Source: Flavobacterium micromati (lineage in GTDB: Bacteria > Bacteroidota > Bacteroidia > Flavobacteriales > Flavobacteriaceae). From it: a stretch of DNA of 64,000 bases. Below are positions 9,031 to 18,143 of this stretch, piece by piece (position 1 is the stretch's first letter; the number at the start of each line of letters is the position of its first letter). The notes under the pieces are model-generated. The model saw nothing but the letters and a program-made list of their open reading frames with translations, had not been told where the DNA came from and made no database searches. The DNA lies in the NCBI RefSeq assembly GCF_900129585.1, contig NZ_FQWF01000007.1, positions 62,001 through 126,000 on the forward strand, read 5' to 3'. The position numbers were made by a program, and so were the translations under genes.

Positions 9031-10386
9031 ATGGCTGTTACTACTGATGAGCTAGGAACTCAAGACATTAAAAAACTTTTAATTAAGCAAGCAGTTCCGG
9101 CATCAATTGGTATTTTATTCATGTCGGTTAATATTTTAATCGACACTATTTTAGTGGGTCAGTGGATTGGTTCGTTGGCCATTGCCGCAGTAACGGTAGT
9201 TATGCCAATTACTTTTTTAATGTCGTCACTTGGAATGGCAATTGGTGTGGGCGGAGGTTCAGTTCTTTCCCGAGCATTAGGAGGCGGTGATAAGGAAAAA
9301 GCACTAATTACTTTTGGCAATCAAGTCATGATGACCTTTTTATTGGCATCAATTTTTGTGGTACTAGGTTTGTTTTTTAGCGACGAAATGCTGATTTTAT
9401 TTGGTGCCAAAGGAGCCATAATGGAACCCGCAAAAGAATTCTTCTTTCCGATACTTATCAGCGTTCCATTTTTAGCACTTTGCATGATGGGCAACAATGT
9501 GATCCGAGCGGAAGGCAAAGCCAAATTTGCTATGGTGGCAATGATTATTCCAGCATTTTTTAATATTGCATTAGACATTCTTTTTATCAAAGTTTTGAAT
9601 TTAGGAATGTTCGGCGCTGCATTGGCAACAGCCATATCCTACTTTACTTGTTTCTTATTTGTACTTTGGTTTTTTGTTTTCAAAAGTGAACTGAAGCTGG
9701 AACTTAAGCATTTTAAATTTCAATTTCCTATAGTTAAGGAAATCTCTGAGCTAAGTTTTGTAACATTTTCTAGACAAGGAGTCGTAGCTATTTTGTCTAT
9801 TATATTGAATCACAGCCTTTACAATTATGGCGGGGAACATTCAGTTGCCATTTACGGTATTGTTAGCAGGATGTTGATGTTTGCTTTATTTCCAATACTG
9901 GGAGTCACGCAAGGATTTTTGCCTATTGCCGGTTATAATTATGGTGCAGAAAACTACGAAAGAGTCAAGGAAACTATTTCGCTTTCTATAAAATACGGTG
10001 CAATATTGGCTACGTTAATTTTTGTTTTAATATTAATTTTTGCTAAACCAATAGCTGCGATTTTTACTACTGACCCGCTAATAATTGATCAAACTCCTGA
10101 AGCTTTGCGTTGGGTGTTTGCGGCTTCTCCCATTATTGCTATTCAACTTATAGGTGCTGCTTATTTTCAAGCAGCGGGAATGGCAAGAAAAGCACTGCTG
10201 TTGACGTTGAGCAAACAGGGGTTTTTCCTAATTCCATTGGTGCTTATTCTACCGAATTTTTTAGGTATTTTTGGCGTGTGGATTGCATTCCCAATTGCTG
10301 ATGTACTTTCAACAATACTTACCGGCTATTATCTAAAAAAAGAAATGACCACAAAACTTAGTCAAATAAAAAATGGAATACTATAA
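9031..10386 (+). CDS. MATE-family multidrug/metabolite exporter
   Basis: 451 residues with about twelve hydrophobic segments in two homologous halves, typical of MATE (NorM-like) cation-coupled exporters. Conserved pieces include PASIGILFMSVNILIDTILVG near the start, MAIGVGGGSVLSRALGGG, and GVTQGFLPIAGYNYGA in the second half. The ATG follows hemH without a gap and the 3' end overlaps hemJ by 14 bp, so it is made together with the terminal heme enzymes. Export of a porphyrin, heme or a related compound is an attractive inference from position; the substrate cannot be read from sequence. Confidence 0.92.
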   Translation: MAVTTDELGTQDIKKLLIKQAVPASIGILFMSVNILIDTILVGQWIGSLAIAAVTVVMPITFLMSSLGMAIGVGGGSVLSRALGGGDKEKALITFGNQVMMTFLLASIFVVLGLFFSDEMLILFGAKGAIMEPAKEFFFPILISVPFLALCMMGNNVIRAEGKAKFAMVAMIIPAFFNIALDILFIKVLNLGMFGAALATAISYFTCFLFVLWFFVFKSELKLELKHFKFQFPIVKEISELSFVTFSRQGVVAILSIILNHSLYNYGGEHSVAIYGIVSRMLMFALFPILGVTQGFLPIAGYNYGAENYERVKETISLSIKYGAILATLIFVLILIFAKPIAAIFTTDPLIIDQTPEALRWVFAASPIIAIQLIGAAYFQAAGMARKALLLTLSKQGFFLIPLVLILPNFLGIFGVWIAFPIADVLSTILTGYYLKKEMTTKLSQIKNGIL

Positions 10387-10921
10387 TTACATTAAATCCT
10401 TACACCTAATCTTTGTAATCACTTGGTTTGCCGGGCTGTTTTACATTGTACGATTATTTGTCTATCAAATAGAAGCTGCCGATAAACCTTCACCTGAAAA
10501 AGAGATTTTGCGGAAGCAATACAAAATTATGACTTATCGCTTATGGTATATTATTACATGGCCATCAGCCGTGCTATCCAGTATTTTTGCTTATTGGATG
10601 ATATTTTTTACTGATCTTGGACAGGCTTGGTTGCAAATGCCTTGGATGCATGTAAAACTTGGCTTCGTGTTTTTGCTTTATTTGTATCATGCTAAATGCC
10701 AACAAATTTTCAATCAATTGCAAAATGACGATGTAAAATACTCTACTAATTTTATGAGATTATGGAATGAAGGCGCAACCATTATCCTTTTTGCGGTAGT
10801 ATTTTTAGTAATTTTAAAAAATGCTATAGACTGGGTCTATGGTGTTCTTGGAATTTTCCTTTTTGCGATTATAATAATGCTTGGTTTTAAATTTTACAAG
10901 AGATTAAGAGAGAAAAGTTAG
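10373..10921 (+). CDS. hemJ: Protoporphyrinogen IX oxidase, HemJ type
   Basis: 182 residues, four to five membrane segments. The N-terminal LHLIFVITWFAGLFYIVRLFVY contains the conserved His11 and the Arg of the HemJ (UPF0093) family, and later RLWYIITWPSAVLS and HVKLGFVFLLYLYHAKC carry further conserved Trp, His and Lys. HemJ oxidises protoporphyrinogen IX to protoporphyrin IX in the inner membrane. It overlaps the MATE gene by 14 bp and lies in the hemH transcription unit, completing the pathway, since no hemG or hemY is seen here. Confidence 0.93.
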   Translation: MEYYNYIKSLHLIFVITWFAGLFYIVRLFVYQIEAADKPSPEKEILRKQYKIMTYRLWYIITWPSAVLSSIFAYWMIFFTDLGQAWLQMPWMHVKLGFVFLLYLYHAKCQQIFNQLQNDDVKYSTNFMRLWNEGATIILFAVVFLVILKNAIDWVYGVLGIFLFAIIIMLGFKFYKRLREKS

Positions 10922-11046
10922 TGGTCAGTGGTCAGATAATAGCTAAAGAAATACTGGTAGATAGTGGTCAGGTAGTCTGAACACTAAATAATGAAAACTG
11001 AGCACTGAAAACTGAAAACTAAGCACCGAGCACTGAACAAAAAAAA
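10922..11046. repeat. Degenerate CACTGA/GGTCAG micro-repeat spacer
   Basis: The gap between hemJ and the kinase is full of short direct repeats: GTGGTCAGTGGTCAG at its left, and a series of CTGAAAACTGA/GCACTGA units at its right. The halves are roughly complementary and could fold back. The same CTGAACACTAAAAACTGA-type text occurs at 16364-16402. No gene is seen. Confidence 0.6.
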
Positions 11047-12519
11047 ATGCTAAATAATTTCAAAATAACAACACTTTCATTACGAATCAGGATTTTCCTG
11101 TCAATGATTGTATTGATATTAATGGCCTCTGTAATCCTCGCTTCAATTTCGATTTTCCAATTTAAAAACGAAGCAAAACAATACCATCAAGAGCGACTAG
11201 AACGCAATGAAAATTCGGTCAAGCAACATATAAATTATGTACTTGCGACCACCACTTATCCGCTGAATTCTGGAAATTTAGATCTCATTTTTAAAGATAA
11301 AATCCATGAATTAGCGCACATTCATAATGTTGAAATTAATATTTACGGTCTTCAAGGAAAGTTATTAAAATCATCTAAAGAATCTTTTTCTGTTGATAAA
11401 GTAGCGCCCCCTATTCCAGAATACATCTTAAAACTTGTTCGATCTTCCATTGAGAAAAGATATGTTGATATTACAACCATTGATGGGAAAAGAAATCGAT
11501 CGGCTTTTAGCCAAATAAAAGACGATAAATTCAAACCATTGGGAATTTTAAATTTACCTTACGTTGAAGATGACGGTTATTATGAAAATGAATTAAAAAG
11601 TTTTTTAATTCGTTTGGGGCAAGTGTATACATTTATGCTGCTTATCGCATTCGCTCTTGCGTATTTTTTGTCCTCATACATTACAAAATCATTAAAGACC
11701 ATTTCAGATAAATTGAGCGAAACAAGTTTAAAACGAAAAAACGAAAAAATTGTTTTGGAAGCCAACAGCAACGAAATTAACTTATTGATAAAAGCATACA
11801 ACGGAATGATTGACGAGTTAGAGATAAGTGCTGCTAAATTAGCCCAAAGTGAGCGCGAGGAAGCTTGGCGCGAAATGGCAAAACAAGTGGCACATGAAAT
11901 TAAGAATCCGCTTACGCCAATGCGACTCACTGTTCAAAGTTTTCAACGGAAATTTGATCCCAAAGATCTAAAAGTAAAACAAAAAATGGACGACTACTCT
12001 GAAACTTTAATTCAACAAATTGATACGATGAGCGCGGTAGCTTCGGCGTTTTCTAATTTTGCATCGATGCCGGCTCAACAAAATGAAACGTTGAATGTGG
12101 TAGAAGTTGTAGAACTGGCGATGGATATTTTTAATGAAGATTATATCGAATGTAAAAGCGAGTCTCCTGAAATTATTTCGATAATTGACCGTACTCAACT
12201 GATCCGAATCATTACGAATTTGGCTAAAAATGCAATCCAGTCCATTCCAGAACAACAGGAATACAAATCAGTGGTGGTGCGAATTAAAAGAGAAAATAAT
12301 AACGTACTAATTACCGTCGCCGATAACGGAATTGGTATTCAACGAACAGATACCGAACGAATTTTCGAACCAAAATTCACCACTAAAACAAGTGGAATGG
12401 GACTCGGACTTGGAATTATAAAAAACATTATCGAAAATTACAAAGGAACAATTACCTTTGAAACTAAACTCGGAGTAGGAACTACTTTCACCGTTTCATT
12501 TCCAATAATTAATACCTAA
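11047..12519 (+). CDS. Membrane sensor histidine kinase, NtrY-like
   Basis: 490 residues. Membrane segments lie at ~12-38 and ~190-212, enclosing a ~150-residue periplasmic sensor region. A HAMP-like linker follows (~213-262). The phospho-acceptor His283 sits in AKQVAHEIKNPLTPMRL, the form typical of NtrY-like kinases. The ATPase domain has the N box (LAKNAIQSIP), G1 (VADNGIGI) and G2 (GMGLGLGI). No response regulator gene is adjacent; the crotonase follows after only 10 bp, so they may share a transcript although the functions do not obviously connect. The signal is unknown. Confidence 0.93.
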   Translation: MLNNFKITTLSLRIRIFLSMIVLILMASVILASISIFQFKNEAKQYHQERLERNENSVKQHINYVLATTTYPLNSGNLDLIFKDKIHELAHIHNVEINIYGLQGKLLKSSKESFSVDKVAPPIPEYILKLVRSSIEKRYVDITTIDGKRNRSAFSQIKDDKFKPLGILNLPYVEDDGYYENELKSFLIRLGQVYTFMLLIAFALAYFLSSYITKSLKTISDKLSETSLKRKNEKIVLEANSNEINLLIKAYNGMIDELEISAAKLAQSEREEAWREMAKQVAHEIKNPLTPMRLTVQSFQRKFDPKDLKVKQKMDDYSETLIQQIDTMSAVASAFSNFASMPAQQNETLNVVEVVELAMDIFNEDYIECKSESPEIISIIDRTQLIRIITNLAKNAIQSIPEQQEYKSVVVRIKRENNNVLITVADNGIGIQRTDTERIFEPKFTTKTSGMGLGLGIIKNIIENYKGTITFETKLGVGTTFTVSFPIINT

Positions 12520-12529
12520 ACAAACTATT

Positions 12530-13312
12530 ATGAAATTCGAAAATATTTTAATTACTACCGAAAACAATATTGCGATTGTTACCATTAATCGCCCAACTAA
12601 GCTGAATGCTTTGAACGTGACAACTATAAATGAACTCCATAAAGCCTTTAAAACATTAAGTAAAAACAATGAAGTTCAAGTAATAATTTTGACAGGAAGC
12701 GGCGAAAAAGCATTTGTTGCAGGAGCTGATATTTCTGAATTTGCAAATTTCTCTGTTCAAGAAGGTTCACAATTAGCGGCAGAAGGACAAGAAAAATTAT
12801 TTGATTTTATAGAAAATCTCAAAACTCCTGTAATTGCAGCAGTAAATGGTTTCGCATTAGGTGGCGGATTAGAACTAGCCATGTCTTGTCATTTTAGAGT
12901 AGCATCAGACAATGCCAAAATGGGATTACCAGAAGTTTCATTAGGTGTTATTCCTGGTTATGGAGGAACGCAGCGTTTACCTCAACTTATAGGAAAAGGA
13001 CGCGCTATGGAAATGGTAATGACTGCAGCAATGATCACTGCCGAAGAAGCGCATAGAATGGGACTTGTCAATCACATAGTTCCACAAGCAGAACTACTGG
13101 AATTTTGTATTACTATAGCAAATAAAATCATGAAAAATTCGCCTTATGCAATTAGTAAAGCGATTAAAGCCGTGAATGCCAATTTTAAAGAAGGTAAAAA
13201 CGGGTATAAAACTGAAATAAAAGCTTTCGGCGATTGTTTTGGGACTGAAGATTTCAAAGAAGGAACAACAGCATTCATGGAGAAAAGAAAAGCAGTTTTT
13301 ACTGGGAAATAG
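12530..13312 (+). CDS. Enoyl-CoA hydratase/isomerase (crotonase family)
   Basis: 260 residues, the standard crotonase length. The oxyanion-hole motif ALGGGLELAMSCHFRVAS and the downstream GLPEVSLGVIPGYGGTQRLP are present, each supplying one of the two catalytic Glu residues of true hydratases (GGLELA and LPEV). It hydrates 2-enoyl-CoA in fatty acid or amino acid degradation; a 3-hydroxybutyryl-CoA dehydratase (Crt-like) role is equally possible. A hairpin terminator follows. Confidence 0.92.
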   Translation: MKFENILITTENNIAIVTINRPTKLNALNVTTINELHKAFKTLSKNNEVQVIILTGSGEKAFVAGADISEFANFSVQEGSQLAAEGQEKLFDFIENLKTPVIAAVNGFALGGGLELAMSCHFRVASDNAKMGLPEVSLGVIPGYGGTQRLPQLIGKGRAMEMVMTAAMITAEEAHRMGLVNHIVPQAELLEFCITIANKIMKNSPYAISKAIKAVNANFKEGKNGYKTEIKAFGDCFGTEDFKEGTTAFMEKRKAVFTGK

Positions 13313-13319
13313 TAATGAA

Positions 13320-13345
13320 AGAGAGCCACTTTGGTTCTCTTTTTG
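13320..13345 (+). terminator. Rho-independent terminator after the crotonase gene
   Basis: AGAGAGCC (13320-13327) pairs with GGTTCTCT (13333-13340) with one G-U pair, followed by a run of T. Confidence 0.75.
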
Positions 13346-13458
13346 GTTTATTGCTAGAATTTTTTTAAATTATATCTAATTAAAAAGAAATGATTTGATT
13401 TACAAAAGCTAATTTTGCACTCCCGTTTTGGAATTTTACACAACTAAATAATAAATCT

Positions 13459-13863
13459 ATGTCCTACCAACCTATATTCGCCCAATTTTGGGAAAAAGTA
13501 AAAGAAAGTATTGAAAATAAAACCTATGCTAAATTAACTTTAGCTAAAACCATTGGTGACACTGATTTGAAAAACATTTATGTTCGTCCCGTTTTATTAG
13601 AGAACGACGTTTTTGCACTATCATTGACTGCCAAATATAAAACGGAAGAAATAGAATCGACTCATACTTTGGACGAGGCTTTTATGGTCTTGGCACCATT
13701 TATAAACAATCCGTTTTTGACTGCCTTACTATTTACTACCGAAAATGATGTTACTTTTAAACTCAATAAAAAAAGAGTCGGTAGTATTGTCGAGCAAGCA
13801 CCTACATTTAAAAACGCTTCAAATGTGATTCTTGAAATGAAGGAAAAAGGGATTGAGATTTAA
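13459..13863 (+). CDS. Conserved-looking small protein of unknown function
   Basis: 134 residues, soluble, with no signal peptide or membrane segment. It begins MSYQPIFAQFWEKVKESI and ends MKEKGIEI. I recognise no domain and no nucleotide-, metal- or SAM-binding motif. It has a normal coding composition, a clean ATG and a TAATTTTG promoter-like element at 13410-13417, so it is probably a real monocistronic gene. It lies between the crotonase terminator and the big repeat array. Confidence 0.7.
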   Translation: MSYQPIFAQFWEKVKESIENKTYAKLTLAKTIGDTDLKNIYVRPVLLENDVFALSLTAKYKTEEIESTHTLDEAFMVLAPFINNPFLTALLFTTENDVTFKLNKKRVGSIVEQAPTFKNASNVILEMKEKGIEI

Positions 13864-13940
13864 GATTGTTGATTAACGATTTCTGATTTACGAAATAGTA
13901 AGCATACTCCTCAAAGTTTCCAAATACTGATTGTCAGTTT

Positions 13941-16357
13941 ACTTTGTCATTCCGGAGGTAAAATCTGTAATTACTTTGTCATTCCGTAGGAATCCCTACA
14001 ATAGTATCATTTTTCTTTAGTAGCAAGTGATGAGACGCTTCCAGCGTGACAAACTACACTGGGAAAGTTGCATAAAACTAGATGTTCGGATCAAATTACT
14101 CCTTTACTTTGTCATTCCGGAGGAATCCCTACAATAATATGATTTTGATTTAATAACAACTGATGAGACGCTTCCAGCGTGACAAACTAAACTGGTAAAG
14201 TTGCATAAAACTAGATGTTCGGATCAAATTACTCCTTTACTTTGTCATTCCGAAGGAATCCCTACAATAATATGATTTTACTTTGGTAGCATGGATGAGA
14301 CGCTTCCAGCGTGACAAACTAAACTGGTAAAGTTGAATTGAACTAGACGTTCGGATCAAATTACTCCTTTACTTTGTCATTCCGAAGGAATCCCTGCAAT
14401 AACATGTTTTTGTTTTAGAACAAGTGATGAGACGCTTCCAGCGTGACAAACGAAACTTGAAAAATAGGTAAGCAAATTATCCAACTACTTTGTCATTCCG
14501 GAGGAATCCCTGCAATAACATGATTGTTTTGGAACAAGTGATGAGACGCTTCCAGCGTGACAAACTAAACTGGGAAAACTGGGTGATAAAATCAGTAGTT
14601 ACTTTGTCATTCCGGAGGAATCCCTACAATAACATGATTTTGAGATTACATTAAAAACTACTCAAAATGAGAATTCAAGAATTTCATTTCTGGATTAAAT
14701 TCTTTAATTAGATTTAATTTCAATTCTCTCCGCATGTCTTTGATCTCCTTTTCTCTAGCAATGGCAAGCTGAATCCATCCGAAATGTTCATAATAAATCA
14801 AAAACTCGACATTGTAACGAGCAGTAAAACTACTAGCATTAATGTGGTTCTTATGCTCATTTAGCCTGCGTTTTAAATTATTGGTAACACTAGTATATAA
14901 AACAGTTCTGTTTTTATTTGTTGTCATATAAACATAAAAGTTGTAGATTCCTTCTGTGTATTCAATCATTTTTTTAAGATAAAACTAGTAAATATTTTGA
15001 GAAAGGCAAGTGGTTTATCTTAATTTGTCATTCCATAGGAATCCCTACAATAGTCTGATTATTTCTTAGTAACACGCGATGAGACGCTTCCAGCGTGACA
15101 AATTGGAGTGGAAAAGGTGGGTAATAAAACTATCTATATAATTTGTCATTCCGTAGGAATCCCTACAATAATATGATTTTGTTTTAGAACAAGTGATGAG
15201 ACGCTTCCAGCGTGACAAACTAAACTGGTAAAGTTGCATAAAACTAGATGTTCGGATCAAATTACTCCTTTACTTTGTCATTCCGGAGGAATCCCTACAA
15301 TAATATGATTTTACTTTGGTAGCATAGATGAGACGCTTCCAGCGTGACAAACTAAACTGGTAAAGTTGCATAAAACTAGATGTTCGGATCAAATTACTCC
15401 TTTACTTTGTCATTCCGGAGGAATCCCTACAATAATATGATTTTACTTTGGTAGCATAGATGAGACGCTTCCAGCGTGACAAACTAAACTGGTAAAGTTG
15501 CATAAAACTAGATGTTCGGATCAAATTACTCCTTTACTTTGTCATTCCGGAGGAATCCCTACAATAATATGATTTTACTTTGGTATCACGGATGAGACGC
15601 TTCCAGCGTGACAAACTAAACTGGGAAAGTTGAAGTGAATTAGACGTTTGAGACCATTTAATCCTTCCCTCTCTAGACAAATTATTCCTTTACTTTGTCA
15701 TTCCGGAGGAATCCCTACAATAATATGATTTTACTTTGGTAGCATAGATGAGACGCTTCCAGCGTGACAAACTAAACTGGGAAAGTTGAAGTGAACTAGA
15801 CGTTTGAGACCATTTAATCCTTCCCTCTCTAGACAAATTATTCCTTTACTTTGTCATTCCGAAGGAATCACTGTTATAATAAGATTTTGATTTAATAACA
15901 ACTGATGAGACGCTTCCAGCGTGACAAACTAAACCGGGAAACTAAACTAGGAAAACTGGAATAAGAAAACCAAGTCGTAAAACTACCAACTAACTTTGTC
16001 ATTCCGTAGGAATCCCTATAATAACATGATTTTATTTTAGAACAAACGATGAGACGCTTCCAGTGTGACAAACTAAACTGGGAAAGTTGCATAAAACTAG
16101 ATGTTGGGATCAAATTACTCCTTTACTTTGTCATTCCGGAGGAATCCCTATAATAACATGATTTTATTTTAGAACAAACGATGAGACGCTTCCAGCGTGA
16201 CAAACTAAACTGGTAAAGTTGAATTGAACTAGACGTTTGAGACCATTTAATCCTTCCCTCTCTAGACAAATTATTCCTTCACTTTGTCATTCCGGAGGAA
16301 TCCCTACAACAACATGATTGTTTTAGAACAAGTGGTGAGACGCTTCCAGCGTGACAA
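13941..16357. repeat. 2.4-kb array of ~15 BIME-like hairpin-pair elements
   Basis: About fifteen copies of a ~75-80-bp element, each bounded by TTTGTCA and TGACAAA. Each holds two inward-facing hairpins: ATTCC-GGA-GGAAT (loop also GTA, GAA or ATA) just after the first GTC, and ACGCT-TCC-AGCGT just before the last GAC. A clean example is 13975-14053. Elements are joined by ~54-bp linkers that are themselves repeated (with GGATCAAATTACTCC or the alternative TCCTTCCCTCTCTAG), giving a ~133-bp period. The copy near 16050 has AGTGT for AGCGT, keeping the stem by a G-U pair. A GIY-YIG gene interrupts the array at 14658-14969. Frames of 64-73 codons within the array are not genes. Confidence 0.95.
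14658..14969 (-). CDS. Small GIY-YIG-superfamily protein with altered motif
   Basis: 103 residues, the length of the stand-alone UvrC-N-terminal-like GIY-YIG nucleases. The GIY part is YVY (residues 12-14). The YIG part has become YTS (25-27 in LYTSVTNN). The helix with the catalytic Arg is intact (NLKRRLNEHK), as is the later REKEIKD Glu region, and NPE near the end is kept. Most relatives have YIGVTNNL here, so activity may be reduced. The gene sits inside the 2.4-kb hairpin array: half an element lies 10 bp beyond its stop and full elements resume ~55 bp upstream of its start. Confidence 0.85.
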   Translation of the reverse strand: MIEYTEGIYNFYVYMTTNKNRTVLYTSVTNNLKRRLNEHKNHINASSFTARYNVEFLIYYEHFGWIQLAIAREKEIKDMRRELKLNLIKEFNPEMKFLNSHFE

Positions 16358-16402
16358 ACTGCATCACTGAACACTAAAAACTGAGCACTAGAACACTAAA
16401 CA

Positions 16403-17056
16403 CTACTTCTCCCCTTCCCACTCTGCATAAAACTGAGATAAAAATCCTTCCATATAACAGTGACGTTCTTTTGCGATTTCTTTACCGGTATCAGTATTCA
16501 TTTTATCTTTCAATAAAAATAACTTCTCATAGAAATGATTAATTGTTGGGGAAGTATTCTTTTTATATTCTTCTTTACTCATCTTTAAATTTGGAGCAAT
16601 TTTAGGGTCGTAAATCACTCTATTTTTAAATCCGCCATAATTAAACATTCTAGCAATTCCAATAGCTCCTATAGCGTCTAAACGGTCCGCATCCTGAACC
16701 ACATTCAATTCTATCGAAGTAAATTTCTTCTCGAAGTTCCCGCCTTTGTATGAGATGTTTTCAATGATATTTACCACATGTTCAATTATTTCTTCATCAA
16801 CATTTTCGGATTCTAAAAATTCTCGAGCTACTCTTGGACCAACGGTTTCGTCACCATTGTGAAACTTACTATCAGCAATATCGTGTAGCAAAGCGCCAAG
16901 CTGAACTACAACAGTATCACATACTTCATTTTTAGAAATCAAAATTGCATTTCTATAAACTCTTTCTATGTGAAACCAGTCGTGACCGCCTTCAGCATTT
17001 TCTAGTTTTGCTTTTACAAAAGAAATTGTCTTACTTATTAAATCCGCTTGAATCAT
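16403..17056 (-). CDS. HD-domain metal-dependent phosphohydrolase
   Basis: 217 residues, like the YedJ-type HD hydrolases. The metal ligands read H in GHDWFHIERV, the HD pair in LLHDIADSKF, and D in QDADRLDAIGAIG. The protein should hydrolyse a phosphate ester or nucleotide; the substrate is unknown. It follows the desaturase by 87 bp on the minus strand. Its 3' end is next to the end of the hairpin array. Confidence 0.9.
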   Translation of the reverse strand: MIQADLISKTISFVKAKLENAEGGHDWFHIERVYRNAILISKNEVCDTVVVQLGALLHDIADSKFHNGDETVGPRVAREFLESENVDEEIIEHVVNIIENISYKGGNFEKKFTSIELNVVQDADRLDAIGAIGIARMFNYGGFKNRVIYDPKIAPNLKMSKEEYKKNTSPTINHFYEKLFLLKDKMNTDTGKEIAKERHCYMEGFLSQFYAEWEGEK

Positions 17057-17143
17057 TTAAATTATTGAATTTAAAAAAAAAGTTGAATTTCAAAGTTATT
17101 ACTTCAAAATTCAACATTTTGTTATTACTTAAAAATTTGAAAT

Positions 17144-18133
17144 CTATCTTACTAAAGCTGGTTCCACCCATTTGAAAATATGAGACTCTTGTGGAATCAC
17201 CAACCTTTCAGAAATTCTAGCCATTCTCGCTGGTAATTTCATCAAGTAATCACGTGCTTTTTCAGCTTCATCAGTTAGTCCACCAATCTTATCGATCTCC
17301 CACTTTTCTATTAACTTCTGCATGATATCTACATAATCGGCAGCGGTGTAAACTCCTATTCGTTGTGCTGAATCTGAAAACTGTTCAAATGCACTGCTGA
17401 TTTTTTCGCCAGATTCTCTCAAGAAATGTGCTGGCATAACGATTTTAGCTTTCATCATATATTGAAAAGCAAGCATCATTTCGCTTGGATCGATTTGAAA
17501 AATACGGTTTACAAATTCGCTATATGCATGATGATGACGCATTTCATCGCCAGCAATCATCTTACACATTTTCGACAATTTATTATCGCCATACTTTTTA
17601 GCCATTTGCGCAACTCTATTGTGAGAAACATAAGTTGCTAATTCTTGAAAGCTAGTATAAACAAAGTTTTTATACGGATCTCTTCCAGTTCCAATATCAA
17701 AACCGTCGCTAATAAGATGTTGTGTAGTCATTTCGACTTCACGCATATTGACACGTCCGGATAAGTACAAATACTTGTTAAGCAAATCGCCATGACGATT
17801 TTCCTCACTAGTCCATTGTCTGATCCATTTTGACCAGCCGTTTCTTTCAACGTTATCAATTCCTTCTACATCCATTAACCAAGATTCATATGTAGGTAAA
17901 GCTTCTTCAGTGATTGTATCACCAACTAAAGTTACCCAGAAATCATAAGGCAATTCTTTTGCAATTTCACGTAATTCTATTACTTCATCAAAAAAAGTAT
18001 CACTTTGAGAATTCGGTAAAAAATCTGTAGGTTGCCATATTTTTTCTACTGGAATTAGATACTGATCTACAAAGCTATCTACGTTTTTTTCCAAAAACTG
18101 CATTACTTCTAATCGTATGTTTTTTATTGACAT
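17144..18133 (-). CDS. Acyl-[acyl-carrier-protein] desaturase
   Basis: 329 residues. A soluble ferritin-like di-iron desaturase that introduces a cis double bond into acyl-ACP. The two iron-binding helices read SEENRHGDLLNKYLYLSG and GDEMRHHHAYSEF, giving the ExxH/DExxH ligands. It follows the PlsC-type acyltransferase by 10 bp on the same strand, so unsaturated fatty acid synthesis and phosphatidic acid synthesis look co-expressed, consistent with membrane-fluidity control. Confidence 0.95.
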   Translation of the reverse strand: MSIKNIRLEVMQFLEKNVDSFVDQYLIPVEKIWQPTDFLPNSQSDTFFDEVIELREIAKELPYDFWVTLVGDTITEEALPTYESWLMDVEGIDNVERNGWSKWIRQWTSEENRHGDLLNKYLYLSGRVNMREVEMTTQHLISDGFDIGTGRDPYKNFVYTSFQELATYVSHNRVAQMAKKYGDNKLSKMCKMIAGDEMRHHHAYSEFVNRIFQIDPSEMMLAFQYMMKAKIVMPAHFLRESGEKISSAFEQFSDSAQRIGVYTAADYVDIMQKLIEKWEIDKIGGLTDEAEKARDYLMKLPARMARISERLVIPQESHIFKWVEPALVR

Positions 18134-18143
18134 TATATATAAT

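Noticed and set aside
15066-16113. 64- and 73-codon frames in the repeat array (15066-15260, 15892-16113)
   Set aside because: They read through repeat units and share sequence only because the repeats do.
13941-16357. Possible CRISPR array
   Set aside because: The sequences between hairpins are themselves repeated, not unique spacers, the period is ~133 bp and no cas gene is nearby.
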